Shown here one piece after another: positions 35,113 to 45,508 of a stretch of 64,000 bases of DNA (its first letter is position 1; each line of letters opens with the position of its first letter). Below the pieces are notes generated by a model. That model did not search any database. It was not told the DNA's origin and saw only the letters and a list, made by a program, of their open reading frames with translations. Location of the stretch: NCBI GenBank assembly GCA_031385005.1, contig JANNBB010000006.1:186001-250000 (forward strand), read 5' to 3'. Position numbers and translations under genes: made by a program. The DNA is from JADKIH01 sp031385005. GTDB taxonomy: Bacteria > Bacteroidota > Bacteroidia > AKYH767-A > 2013-40CM-41-45.

Positions 35113-37497
35113 ATGAAATTCAATTTATCAGTACTCTTAGCTGTTTTCATTCTATTACATTTCAGCGCTTCCTCTGAAGAATTGAAATATAGTCGCGCAA
35201 GAATATGGTTTGAATCAAAGTCACCGGCCGAACTTGCCACCATCGGTATTGATCTTTCAGAAGGAGAATATAAAAAGGGATCCTGGTTTATATCTGATTT
35301 CAGTGATGTTGAATTAGTAAAAATCAATCAGGTCGGCTTTCGGGTTGAAATATTAATAGACGATGTTCAATCTTTTTACAGAAATAGAAATAACAACCCT
35401 TCAAAAAATAGTTCATCTGTTAATTATTGCAATGCAATTTCACCCGATTATCCTGTTCCCAATCATTTCTATTTAGGCAGCATGGGAGGTTTTTACACCT
35501 ACAATCAATATTTAGGTATAATTGACTCAATGGCACTTTTGTTTCCGACCCTCATTTCCGCCAAACAATCTATTGATCCGATACTGTCCATTGAAGGAAG
35601 ACCGATCTATTATTTAAAAATATCAGATAACCCCGGAGTAGACGAAAACGAACCGGAAGTTTTATATGATGCCGTACATCATGCAAGAGAACCCGGATCG
35701 ATGTCGGCATTGATATATTACATGTGGTACCTGTTAGAAAATTATTCGACAGATTCAACAATTCGTGCACTGGTTGATAATACGGAAATGTATTTAATTC
35801 CTTGCATAAATCCTGACGGATATATTTACAATGAACAAACTGATCCTTTCGGTGGTGGTATGTGGAGAAAAAACAGAAGAGATAATCTTGATGGAGAATT
35901 TGGTGTAGATCTGAATCGCAATTATGGATTTCAATGGGGCTTCGACACAATTGGTTCCTCGATGAATACTTTTTCAGGTACATACAGAGGTACGGCTCCT
36001 TTCAGCGAACCGGAAACGCAGGCAGTTCGAAACTTCATGAATAGCAGACAATTTAAACTTAATTTTAATTATCATACTTATGGTGATCATAACATTATTC
36101 CCTGGGGTTATATTCCCAATTTATTAACACCCGATTCTACACTTTACAATTTTTATGGTGAGGCAGTAACGCGATTTAATAACTATACGGTTGGAACTAC
36201 AAACCAGACTCTGAATTATCTTGTCAATGGTGTTGCTGATGATTGGATGTATGGAGAACAAACTTCCAAACCAAAAAGTTTTTCGATGACACCTGAAATC
36301 GGACAATCATCAGATGGATTCTGGCCGGCTGCAAACCGAATCATACCTTTATGCAAAGAAAATGTTTATGCCAATCTTACGCTTGCAAAACTTGCAGGAA
36401 AATACGGTACAATTCAACATCAGGAAGAAAGGTATTTAGATCAACTTACGAATCAGGTTAACTTTAATTTTCAAGAGTTAGGATTAGATACAACGGGAAC
36501 GTTTACGATATCCATTGTCCCGATCACTTCGAATATTCTTTCAACCGGCCCGCCTATTCAACTATCGGGATTCTCTTTCATGCAAACGGTATCTGATTCT
36601 ATTTCGATCACATTAAACCCATCAATAAATCGTGCAGAAGAAATCAAATATGCACTCCTTTTGAATAATGGTTTGTATGTATATTCCGATACAATTTCTC
36701 AAATCTATGGGACACCGGTAAATCTTTTCTACGACGATGGTTCAATAATTTCAAACTGGAATTCATTTCCTTCCTCGACATGGGGGAACACTGATGAAAA
36801 ATTTGTTTCTGCTCCCTACTCCATTACTGACTCGCCATACAATATTTACCAACCTTTTACCAACGATCCCCTGACATTAACCAATCCGATAAGCCTGACA
36901 GGATTAATTGATGCCCGATTAACATTCTATACACAATGGGAACTGGAAGGACAATACGATTATGTGCAAGTACTGGCATCACCGGATAATGGACTTAGCT
37001 GGGCACCGCTTTGTGGAAAATATACTATTCCCGGTTTTCCGACTCAAGCATCCGGCGAACCTCTATATGATGAAAAAGAATTCAATTGGGTTCAGGAAGA
37101 AATGAGTTTAAATAATTTTCTAGGACAAGATATTATTTTACGATTTGTAATAGTCAGTGATAATGGACAAGAATACGATGGATTCTATTTCGATGATATT
37201 ACTGTCGTTACTCTTCCGGATAATACTTCAATCAACAATGTCTATTCACCATTCATTAAAATCTATCCAAATCCGGCTTTAGAAAATGTGAATATTACCT
37301 ATCAGAATGTCATGACGGGATCTAACCTGATTTGTTATGATGTATTCGGACGAACAGTTTTAACTATTCCTATCTCAGAACAATCCGGAAAAACCACCTT
37401 TTCTACCGAATCTTTATCACCGGGAATTTACTTTTTCGGAATACAATTTGCCGATAAAAAAGTCAGCTCTATCACGAAATTAGTAATAAATAAATAG
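35113..37497 (+). CDS. T9SS-secreted M14 zinc carboxypeptidase
   Basis: A 794-residue protein with a signal peptide. The M14 domain covers roughly residues 110-430: zinc ligands are in VHHAREPGS (HxxE, about 186-190) and the His of FNYHTYGD, with conserved IPCINPDGY and GVDLNRNYGFQW and the catalytic Glu in TPEIG. After it come a jelly-roll-like module (ARLTFYTQWELEGQYDYVQVLAS) and a T9SS sorting domain (IYPNPALENVNITY to KLVINK). It removes C-terminal residues from peptides, possibly those produced by the S8 protease 34 bases upstream. Confidence 0.94.
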   Translation: MKFNLSVLLAVFILLHFSASSEELKYSRARIWFESKSPAELATIGIDLSEGEYKKGSWFISDFSDVELVKINQVGFRVEILIDDVQSFYRNRNNNPSKNSSSVNYCNAISPDYPVPNHFYLGSMGGFYTYNQYLGIIDSMALLFPTLISAKQSIDPILSIEGRPIYYLKISDNPGVDENEPEVLYDAVHHAREPGSMSALIYYMWYLLENYSTDSTIRALVDNTEMYLIPCINPDGYIYNEQTDPFGGGMWRKNRRDNLDGEFGVDLNRNYGFQWGFDTIGSSMNTFSGTYRGTAPFSEPETQAVRNFMNSRQFKLNFNYHTYGDHNIIPWGYIPNLLTPDSTLYNFYGEAVTRFNNYTVGTTNQTLNYLVNGVADDWMYGEQTSKPKSFSMTPEIGQSSDGFWPAANRIIPLCKENVYANLTLAKLAGKYGTIQHQEERYLDQLTNQVNFNFQELGLDTTGTFTISIVPITSNILSTGPPIQLSGFSFMQTVSDSISITLNPSINRAEEIKYALLLNNGLYVYSDTISQIYGTPVNLFYDDGSIISNWNSFPSSTWGNTDEKFVSAPYSITDSPYNIYQPFTNDPLTLTNPISLTGLIDARLTFYTQWELEGQYDYVQVLASPDNGLSWAPLCGKYTIPGFPTQASGEPLYDEKEFNWVQEEMSLNNFLGQDIILRFVIVSDNGQEYDGFYFDDITVVTLPDNTSINNVYSPFIKIYPNPALENVNITYQNVMTGSNLICYDVFGRTVLTIPISEQSGKTTFSTESLSPGIYFFGIQFADKKVSSITKLVINK

Positions 37498-37576
37498 CAT
37501 TCCTCAATAAATACTTTTGTTTTAAAATTCAATTTTAATATAATTTCTGATACATTTTTACTCAATCCAATTTAGC

Positions 37577-40099
37577 ATGATCTTAAATCGAACACTGACC
37601 CTTTCTTTATTAATCATTCTAACAAACCTGTCGCCTGTACATTCACAAAATTTCACTCCAAGAGGAATTGGCGGCGGTGGCGCATTGTTTTTCCCAACTT
37701 TCAATCCGACTAACGACAATGAATTCTATGTTAGCTGTGACATGAGCGAGCTTTTCCACAGCACCGACAATGGAAATAATTACGACCAGATCCATTTTTC
37801 AAAGTTGCAGGTATTTAATACTTCCACTTATGAGTTTACGTTGGATTCCAATATTGCTTACTGCACCTTTAATGATGGCAACCAAGGTTATCCCGTTAAA
37901 ACCTCAGATGGAGGAAATACCTGGAATAGAATCAATGCATATGACGTGAATAATTATGGCAATGTGTACAAAATGGCTGCGAACTACTATAATCCGGATC
38001 AACTGATAATCGGTGCTTATGGCGACATCCTATTTTCGAACGATGGAGGACTTAATTTTTCGCTCGTTAAACATGCTACTAATATGGGAGCGGGAATAAT
38101 ATTCGGAGGCGTATTTTGGGATGGAGCTTACATTTATATTGGAACAAATGAAGGAATTTATTACTCAAGTAATTTTGGCGGAAGTTTCAATCCGATGTCA
38201 ACTACAGGTATTGCAAGCGGACAAGTAATCTGGAATTTCGCAGGATCCAGAAGTAACAATAATTCACGAATGGTATGCATTACTGCGAATACTTCCGGAA
38301 CATACAATGGAATTATGCCTTGGGATTATAACAATTTTGCTCAGGAAGTTTATGTGATGGATAATTCAAACGGTGTATGGATTCCAAAATCAAGTGGAAT
38401 AAATTTTACAAATGACTTTATCATGTATGTTGGAATGGCTAAAAACGACATCGATAATTTATATATCGCCGGAAGCGATAATTCTTTAAATGCGCCAATG
38501 GTTTTGAAAACAGATAACGGAGGAAATTCCTGGAATAAAATTTTCAACACAACCAACAATTCGAATGTTATAACCGGATGGGAAGGATATCAGGGCGATA
38601 AAAACTGGAGCTGGAGTGAGACCTGTTTTGGAATAAGTGTATCTCCTTTTAATAGCAACAAAGTAATATTTTCTACTTATAGCAATGTGCAAATAAGCAA
38701 CGATGGCGGAAACAATTGGAAACAAGCATACGTCAATAATTCCGATCAACATCCTGCCGGAAGTCCCACTCCGACCAGGCAATACTATCATGGCATCGGA
38801 CTCGAAAACACAACCTGCTGGCAAGTGCATTTTCAAAATGCCAATACAATGATGGGATGTTATAGTGATATCGGTGGAATAAGAAGCACAGATGCAGGTG
38901 CTTCGTGGGGTTTTGATTATTCAGGTTTTTCCGTCAACTCACTATACAGAATTGTTTCTACTTCATCCGGAACCATGTATGGAGCTTGCAGTAAAATCCA
39001 CGATATGTATCAGAGTACACGATTAACAGATGCTTTACTGGATGCAATTGATAACACCGGAAAAATAATTTTCTCTACCGATGATGGTGCTAACTGGAAT
39101 ACCTTACATACATTTTCGCATCCTGTATTCTGGCTGGCAATTGATCCTTCTGATTCGAATACGATGTATGCTTCAGTAATCCATTATGGTGGAACTCCAG
39201 GAAGCCAACTTGGTGGAATATATGTTACGCATGACCTGAGCAATGGCGCAGCATCCATTTGGACTAAACTACCCAATCCAACGCGTACTGAAGGTCACCC
39301 CGCATCTATTGAAGTATTAAAAGATGGAAAAATGGTTTGTACATTTTCCGGAAGTAGAAATTCTTCAGGTGCATTTACGGCAAGTTCCGGTGTATTCTAT
39401 TATGATCCTTTAGTAAATTCGTGGACAGATGTAAGTGATCCGGGAATGTATTACTGGACAAAAGATATCGTAATAGACCCAAACGATTCAACACAAAACA
39501 CGTGGTATGTATGTGTATTCAGCGGCTGGGGAGGCGCTCCAAATGGTTTGGGTGGTTTATACAGAACAACCGATCGTGGACTCAACTGGACAAAGCTAAC
39601 AGCAACCCAATTTGACAGAGTGACATCCCTTACTTTTAATCCTTTGCATTTAAATGAAGCCTATCTGACTACAGAAACACAAGGCCTTTGGTTTAGTTCT
39701 GATATGACTGCTACCATTCCAAATTGGACAATCGTGCAAACATATCCTTTCCGTCAACCGGAGCGTGTATTTTTCAATCCATTCAATCCAACAGAAATGT
39801 GGGTGACGAGTTTCGGGAATGGAATAAAATTTGCCAATATGATGACTACCTCCGTCGAAAATCCGAGTAACGAAAAAGACCAATTGGTAATCTTCCCGAA
39901 CCCCGGCAACAGTAACATTCATTTTGAAAATGAATCATTAACTTTGGGAGGAAAAATAATAGTTACCGATGTTTGGGGACGACCTGTCATTACAAAAGAT
40001 TTCGACGGTAAAGATTGTTTAATTGATTGCAGCAATTGGGCGAAAGGATTGTATTTTGTAAATTACAAAAAGCAAACTTTAAAACTTATAATTCAATAA
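37577..40099 (+). CDS. T9SS-secreted BNR/Asp-box repeat beta-propeller protein
   Basis: An 840-residue secreted protein with signal peptide ending at VHSQ. Many Asp-box repeats occur along the chain, for example STDNGNNYDQIHF, SDGGNTWNRI, TDNGGNSWNKIF, NDGGNNWKQAY, STDDGANWNTLH and TTDRGLNWTKL. This resembles VPS10/GH74-like seven-bladed propellers. The catalytic Asp pair of GH74 xyloglucanases cannot be confirmed by eye, so enzyme activity is open. It ends in a T9SS sorting domain (IFPNPGNSNIHFENE to LKLIIQ). The next gene begins 8 bases after its stop. Confidence 0.85.
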   Translation: MILNRTLTLSLLIILTNLSPVHSQNFTPRGIGGGGALFFPTFNPTNDNEFYVSCDMSELFHSTDNGNNYDQIHFSKLQVFNTSTYEFTLDSNIAYCTFNDGNQGYPVKTSDGGNTWNRINAYDVNNYGNVYKMAANYYNPDQLIIGAYGDILFSNDGGLNFSLVKHATNMGAGIIFGGVFWDGAYIYIGTNEGIYYSSNFGGSFNPMSTTGIASGQVIWNFAGSRSNNNSRMVCITANTSGTYNGIMPWDYNNFAQEVYVMDNSNGVWIPKSSGINFTNDFIMYVGMAKNDIDNLYIAGSDNSLNAPMVLKTDNGGNSWNKIFNTTNNSNVITGWEGYQGDKNWSWSETCFGISVSPFNSNKVIFSTYSNVQISNDGGNNWKQAYVNNSDQHPAGSPTPTRQYYHGIGLENTTCWQVHFQNANTMMGCYSDIGGIRSTDAGASWGFDYSGFSVNSLYRIVSTSSGTMYGACSKIHDMYQSTRLTDALLDAIDNTGKIIFSTDDGANWNTLHTFSHPVFWLAIDPSDSNTMYASVIHYGGTPGSQLGGIYVTHDLSNGAASIWTKLPNPTRTEGHPASIEVLKDGKMVCTFSGSRNSSGAFTASSGVFYYDPLVNSWTDVSDPGMYYWTKDIVIDPNDSTQNTWYVCVFSGWGGAPNGLGGLYRTTDRGLNWTKLTATQFDRVTSLTFNPLHLNEAYLTTETQGLWFSSDMTATIPNWTIVQTYPFRQPERVFFNPFNPTEMWVTSFGNGIKFANMMTTSVENPSNEKDQLVIFPNPGNSNIHFENESLTLGGKIIVTDVWGRPVITKDFDGKDCLIDCSNWAKGLYFVNYKKQTLKLIIQ

Positions 40100-40106
40100 A
40101 TATAAA

Positions 40107-41213
40107 ATGATCAGATTAATTACCTTACTGTGTTTGTTTTTTACTTTGCAACTTTCGGCACAAACAACTGTAGTTGATAGTTTCACCTATGAAGGAGTGT
40201 GGAGAAATTACAGAATTTTCCTTCCAACCGGCTTTAATAATTCTGTTCAAAGACCACTCGTTTTTAATCTGCATGGTTATACATCCAATGCAATACAACA
40301 AGAACTTTATTCGGGATTCAATTCCGTTGCAGATACGGCCAATGTTGTCGTATGTTATCCAAACGGAATAAACAATGCATGGAATATTGTAGGCGGATTT
40401 CCCAACGATATCGGTTTCATCGATACGTTGATTACTGTAATCAATAATCAATTCAACATCAACCTCAACAGAGTTTATTCAACCGGATTATCCAATGGAG
40501 GATTTCTTAGTAATCTTTTAGGTTGCAGCCTTGCCAATAGAATTGCAGCTATAGCACCCGTTGCAGGAACCAATGTGCCACTTATTCAAAATTCGTGTTC
40601 ACCGTCGCGACAAGTGCCGGTCTTATATATTCATGGTGATGCTGATGCAGTTGTCAATTACAATGGAAGTACCGGCTTTGTATCAGCAGCAGATTTAATG
40701 ACATTATGGTCTTCCGTAGATGGCTGTACCTCTGTTACGGATACATTTTTACTGCCTGATATCTCTTTAACTGACTTCTGCCGTGCTGAAAAAATTACCT
40801 GGCATGATTGCGATGGGTCTGTTCGTGTAATTCATTACAAGATTCTTGGTGGCGGACATACCTGGCCGGGCTCCTCGTTAATTATTGGCACAACAAATCA
40901 GGATTTCAATGCAAGTGGCGTCATCTGGGATTTCTTTTATCAGCATGAATTACCTACCGGTTCGAAAGAAATTTCATCACTAGCTAATTTGAAAGTATTA
41001 CCGAATCCATTTCTCTCCGAATTTCAGATTCAACTCCCCTATCCAAGTGAGTCAATCGTCAATATTTATTCATTCGAGGGTAAATTGATTCATCGCTCCA
41101 AACATTCAGGAGAACAATTAAGGATTAGTGCCGACATATTGAATCCTGGAATTTATCAGCTTATAGTCGAATATGGAAACCGAAAAGAAAGTATTCGTAT
41201 AATAAAATTTTAG
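40107..41213 (+). CDS. T9SS-secreted esterase/PHB-depolymerase-like alpha/beta hydrolase
   Basis: A 368-residue protein with signal peptide LQLSAQ. Domain motifs include RPLVFNLHGYTSNAIQQELYSGF, CYPNGINNAWN, the nucleophile elbow STGLSNGGFLS (Ser at about 130), YIHGDADAVVNYNG and the catalytic-His stretch LGGGHTWPGSS. This is the LpqC/feruloyl-esterase and polyhydroxybutyrate-depolymerase family. It ends in a T9SS sorting domain (VLPNPFLSEFQIQLPYP to IRIIKF). It closes the cargo island and lies 16 bases from the convergent priA gene. Confidence 0.87.
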   Translation: MIRLITLLCLFFTLQLSAQTTVVDSFTYEGVWRNYRIFLPTGFNNSVQRPLVFNLHGYTSNAIQQELYSGFNSVADTANVVVCYPNGINNAWNIVGGFPNDIGFIDTLITVINNQFNINLNRVYSTGLSNGGFLSNLLGCSLANRIAAIAPVAGTNVPLIQNSCSPSRQVPVLYIHGDADAVVNYNGSTGFVSAADLMTLWSSVDGCTSVTDTFLLPDISLTDFCRAEKITWHDCDGSVRVIHYKILGGGHTWPGSSLIIGTTNQDFNASGVIWDFFYQHELPTGSKEISSLANLKVLPNPFLSEFQIQLPYPSESIVNIYSFEGKLIHRSKHSGEQLRISADILNPGIYQLIVEYGNRKESIRIIKF

Positions 41214-41229
41214 TAAAAAAACATTACCG

Positions 41230-43716
41230 TTAAACCGGATCAACATCAACCACAATCTGGACTACATGGTTGTTACGATCTGCATAAAAATCATGCATAC
41301 AAGAATGGATGCCTTTTTTTATTCCTGCCGGTGAAGCACCTTTTTCAATTTTAACAAGAATATTTCTATAGAACAGATTTCGTATTCTTGAGACCAGTGG
41401 CACATTAGGCCCTAATATGCAATTTCCGATTTTGGCCTTTAGTTTATCCGTAAACATTATTGCTGCTTCATGAACCTGTTCACTTTCCTTGTGTTTGAAA
41501 GTAATTTCTATCAATCGAGACAACGGTGGATATCCAAATTTTTCTCGTTCAAGTAAATCCCTTTTGTAAAATTTTTTATAATTATTTTCAATTACATCTT
41601 GAATAACCCAATGATCGGGTTGTTGTGTTTGAATGATAACCTTACCCCTCTTCTGTTTACGTCCTGATCGGCCACTTACCTGCGCCATCAATTGATAACT
41701 TCGTTCAAATGAGCGAAAGTCAGGGAAATTTAAAAGTTGATCTGCATTGATAATACCAATCGTACTCACGTTATCAAAATCCAATCCCTTGGTGACCATT
41801 TGCGTACCTACCAAAATATCTATTCGCCGGTCTTCAAAATCGCCTATAATTCGTTGAAAAGAAGTCTTGGAACGAGTCGAATCCAAATCCATTCTGGCTA
41901 TTTTAGCTTCAGGAAAAAAAACAGCCATCTCCTCTTCTATTTTTTCAGTACCAAATCCTTTAATCTCCAAATGAAAATCACCGCAATGAGAACAAACTGC
42001 CGGAACGTTTTCAATGTAACCGCAGTAATGACATTTAAGAATGTTGCTGCTTTTATGATAGGTTAAGGTAACGGAACAATTTCTGCAATGAGGAATGGTA
42101 TTGCAATTTCTGCACTCAATATAATTAGAAAATCCCCTTCTGTTTTGAAAAAGTATTACCTGCTCCTTTTCTCCTAATGCCGTCTGAATAGCCTGAATGA
42201 GTTCCGGTGTAAAATGAGACTTCATTAATTTCTTCCTGCTAGCTTCTTTGACGTCAGCCACGACAATTGCAGGCATCTGAACACCACCGTGACGCTCATT
42301 CAGCTCTACTAAACCATATTTTCCATTCTCCGCATTGAAATAAGTTTCCAGAGAAGGAGTTGCCGAACCCAAAAGGGTTTTACAGGAATGTAACTTAGCC
42401 AACATCAAGGCCGTGTCCCGACCATGATACCGGGGTGCCGGATCCTGTTGCTTATAACTCTGATCGTGTTCCTCATCAATAATTACCAGTCCCAATTTAC
42501 TGAAGGGAAGAAACAATGCAGAACGTGCACCTAAAACCACTTGTGATCTGTTGCTTGACTCCGAATTGGAGAAATTCAAAACATGATTCCAAATTTCGAC
42601 TCTTTCATTGCTGGTATATTTGGAATGATAAACGCCAACTTTATTACCGAAGTATTTTTGTAGCCGGACAATTAATTGAGTCGTCAAGGCAATTTCCGGT
42701 AGCAGGTATAAAACCTGCTTTCCTTCTTCTATAATTTTTTCTATCAGATGAATGTATAATTCGGTTTTGCCACTGGATGTAACTCCATGAAGAAGCGAAA
42801 TATCATGCTCAACAAACGAATTCCTAACTTCGTTTAAAGATGCATCTTGCGCCTGACTCAATGATAAAGGTTTTATCAATTCTCCATTTGAAACCGGAAT
42901 TCTATCTATAATGACATCATACTCGACAAGAATGCCATGGGTAATCAATGATGCGACTGCACTTTTGGATATTTCACTATATTGAAGAAGCACAGATTTT
43001 TTTACAGATGTCCGATTGGGATCATCGAAAAGAATCTTCATGAAAATCATCAATGCTTCAAGTTGTTTGGCCTTCTTCTTGTTTTTATCGAGCTCACTAA
43101 ATAGTTTTTCCAATTCCGACTCTACTGAATATTGGGCGGCCAATCGCAGATGCGCTTCCTTGCGCGGTTTATATCGTTGGTTTATCTCTTCACTCAACAG
43201 TATAAGATTTTTTTCAAAAGCTTTCTTTAAAATCTGATGAACGGAAGACTTCTTCAACAACTTGGCTATTTCATCGATACTCATCTCATTCCGCTCCTGT
43301 AAAGCTGCAAGTAGGATTTCCTCATTGTCAGTCAACTTCAACATATCCTGATCCGGTTGTCGTACTGCACTCACCTTCGTCTCGCTCTGTAACTTTAACG
43401 AAGCAGGCAATGCTGCATTCATAACCTCTCCCTGTGTACACATGTAATAAGATGAAATCCATTCCCAGAAAACGAATTGCTGCTCGTTCACAACCGGATA
43501 TTCATCCAAGACTGATTGAATTTCTTTTAACTCAATCGTATCGGTGTAGGTATTATGAATTCTGCGGATCAAAGCTGAATATATCTTCTGCTTTCCAAAA
43601 GGCACAATTACCCGCTTACCCACTGCTATAGATCCGGTCAACTCTTCTGGAACTTTGTATGTGAACAGATTATTTACCGCCAGGGGTAATAGAACCTCTA
43701 TGAATAATGTGGGCAT
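41230..43716 (-). CDS. priA: Primosomal protein N' (replication restart helicase)
   Basis: An 828-residue protein. Visible parts: the 3'-DNA-binding domain, Walker A LLHGVTSSGKTELY, the DEAH-type box VIIDEEHDQSYKQQDPAPRYH, and an eight-cysteine zinc region (CRNCNTIPHCRNC, CHYCGYIENVPAVCSHCG). Motifs VI/VII include VSGRSGRKQKRGKVIIQT. PriA reloads the replisome at stalled forks. It has full length for the family. Confidence 0.96.
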   Translation of the reverse strand: MPTLFIEVLLPLAVNNLFTYKVPEELTGSIAVGKRVIVPFGKQKIYSALIRRIHNTYTDTIELKEIQSVLDEYPVVNEQQFVFWEWISSYYMCTQGEVMNAALPASLKLQSETKVSAVRQPDQDMLKLTDNEEILLAALQERNEMSIDEIAKLLKKSSVHQILKKAFEKNLILLSEEINQRYKPRKEAHLRLAAQYSVESELEKLFSELDKNKKKAKQLEALMIFMKILFDDPNRTSVKKSVLLQYSEISKSAVASLITHGILVEYDVIIDRIPVSNGELIKPLSLSQAQDASLNEVRNSFVEHDISLLHGVTSSGKTELYIHLIEKIIEEGKQVLYLLPEIALTTQLIVRLQKYFGNKVGVYHSKYTSNERVEIWNHVLNFSNSESSNRSQVVLGARSALFLPFSKLGLVIIDEEHDQSYKQQDPAPRYHGRDTALMLAKLHSCKTLLGSATPSLETYFNAENGKYGLVELNERHGGVQMPAIVVADVKEASRKKLMKSHFTPELIQAIQTALGEKEQVILFQNRRGFSNYIECRNCNTIPHCRNCSVTLTYHKSSNILKCHYCGYIENVPAVCSHCGDFHLEIKGFGTEKIEEEMAVFFPEAKIARMDLDSTRSKTSFQRIIGDFEDRRIDILVGTQMVTKGLDFDNVSTIGIINADQLLNFPDFRSFERSYQLMAQVSGRSGRKQKRGKVIIQTQQPDHWVIQDVIENNYKKFYKRDLLEREKFGYPPLSRLIEITFKHKESEQVHEAAIMFTDKLKAKIGNCILGPNVPLVSRIRNLFYRNILVKIEKGASPAGIKKGIHSCMHDFYADRNNHVVQIVVDVDPV

Positions 43717-43920
43717 ATCGATTAAACAAACAAATCCAAATTCTTAAATAGAAAAACTAATTTCTATACTTGAACTGTTGGTTTTATACAAAGTAAATCT
43801 TTGAAGTAACCATTAACAAATAATAAATAACTTTGAGGAATAAATAATGTATTAATAATCAGAATCAACGATTTATAATATTCAGGTTTAAATCCTTAGT
43901 ACTAAGTACTTAATACTTTG

Positions 43921-43928
43921 TACTTTTG
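43921..43928 (+). promoter_or_regulatory. -7 promoter box directly before the OstA-like gene
   Basis: TACTTTTG matches TAnnTTTG and ends 6 bases before the ATG at 43935. A transcript from it would begin at or next to the start codon, so this mRNA may be leaderless. No TTG is seen at -33. The rest of 43717-43920 shows nothing else. Confidence 0.45.
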
Positions 43929-43934
43929 CATCCC

Positions 43935-45479
43935 ATGCCGATCAAACGTATTCTTATTTTATTGATTTTAATTATACCTATACTGTCCAAAGCTCAACAG
44001 AAGGAAAAAATTGAACTCCTGAATGCCGATGTCAGCGAATTCGACGAAAGTTTGAATGCCAATGCAACGCGATTAATTGGCCATGTAATCTTTCGCCATC
44101 AAAATGCATTGATGAATTGTGATAGCGCCTATTTATACAGAAATGAAAACCGTATTGAGGCCTTTAATAATGTCCGAATCAATCAAGGTGATACACTAAT
44201 CTTAACCGGAAAACGGCTTTTATATAATGGAGATACTAAAATGGCCCAGGTTTTCGATGATGTAGTTATGACAGATCGTAAAATGACCCTCCGGACTTCG
44301 CGCCTCGACTATGACATGTTTAACGATATTGCTTTTTACACGGATAGCGGAAATATTGTAGATGGTCCAAATACGCTTACAAGCAAATTGGGCTACTATT
44401 ACAGCAAAACAAATGACCTATATTTCAGACAAAATGTTTTGCTGGTCAATCCCAAATATACCATGAACTGCGATACACTTCGCTATAATACAGTGAACAA
44501 AACAGCCTTTTTTCTCGGACCAACGTATATTCATTCTTCCGATAACATTATTTATTGTGAAAACGGTTGGTACAATACGGAAACACAAAAATCTAATTTC
44601 AGAGACAACTCCTATCTGCAAACCAAAGAACAATTGTTGAAGGGAGATTCTGTATTGTATGATCGTACCAATGGAATTGGAAAAGTTTTTGGAAATGTAG
44701 AAATTACAGACACAACCAACAATATAATTATTAGTGGTGATTATGGAGAGTATCATGAAAAATCAGACTCATCCTGGGTAATCGGTCATGCTATGCTCAC
44801 ACAAATCATGGATGGAGATTCTTTATTTCTACATGGCGATACTTTAATGGCCATTGGTACACCAGAAAATGATTCAACAAAAGAAGAAAACGTTAAAAAA
44901 AATCTCTTTGCCTTTCATCATGTCAAATTATTTAAAAATGATTTACAGGGAAAATGCGACTCACTTGTTTTCGATAGAAGTGATTCAACAATTCGCTTGT
45001 TTCATTTGCCTATTTTGTGGTCAGGATTGAATCAATTAACAGCCGATTCCATCTATCTCCAAACTGCCAATTCTGAGATTACACATATTTATTTGATCAA
45101 CAATTCATTCATAACAGCTCTTGCCGATAGTGACGCTACTGCTCCGAAAGATTCCATCCGTTATAACCAGATCCGGGGAAAAGATATGACAGGATTGCTT
45201 TCTGAAAATAAATTATATCGCATTAATGTTGTCGGTAACGGACAAACAATCTATTACGCAAAAAATAAGCAGGATAAAAATTTCGCTGTAAACAGAGCAG
45301 ACTGCAGCGATCTGGTAATCGATGTGGTTGAAAATAAAGTTAAATCAATCACCTTATTGAACGAACCGGATGGAACACTCTACCCCATCCGTCAATTAGC
45401 TGCCAATGAATTGCGACTTAAAGGATTTTCCTGGTTTGGTGAACAAAGGCCACAAACGAAAGAAGATATATTCCGTTAA
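43935..45479 (+). CDS. OstA/LptA-like protein
   Basis: A protein of about 514 residues with signal peptide MPIKRILILLILIIPILSKAQ. It is built of beta-jellyroll strands in the OstA/LptA pattern: ALMNCDSAYLYRNENRIEAFNNVRINQGDTLILTGKRLLYNGDTKMAQVF and a second arrangement at IIYCENGWYNTETQKSNFRDN. Bacteroidota carry this long LptA-like form, which likely bridges the periplasm for LPS transport with LptF/LptG. I chose ATG 43935 over TTG 43926, since the -7 box overlaps the latter. Confidence 0.85.
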   Translation: MPIKRILILLILIIPILSKAQQKEKIELLNADVSEFDESLNANATRLIGHVIFRHQNALMNCDSAYLYRNENRIEAFNNVRINQGDTLILTGKRLLYNGDTKMAQVFDDVVMTDRKMTLRTSRLDYDMFNDIAFYTDSGNIVDGPNTLTSKLGYYYSKTNDLYFRQNVLLVNPKYTMNCDTLRYNTVNKTAFFLGPTYIHSSDNIIYCENGWYNTETQKSNFRDNSYLQTKEQLLKGDSVLYDRTNGIGKVFGNVEITDTTNNIIISGDYGEYHEKSDSSWVIGHAMLTQIMDGDSLFLHGDTLMAIGTPENDSTKEENVKKNLFAFHHVKLFKNDLQGKCDSLVFDRSDSTIRLFHLPILWSGLNQLTADSIYLQTANSEITHIYLINNSFITALADSDATAPKDSIRYNQIRGKDMTGLLSENKLYRINVVGNGQTIYYAKNKQDKNFAVNRADCSDLVIDVVENKVKSITLLNEPDGTLYPIRQLAANELRLKGFSWFGEQRPQTKEDIFR

Positions 45480-45508
45480 TTTTTAAAAGCATTCAACCCA
45501 TTTAGTCG

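Noticed and set aside
25870..41213. Polysaccharide utilisation locus
   Set aside because: No SusC/SusD homologues, no clear glycoside hydrolases and no sensor genes; the enzymes point to peptides and esters instead.
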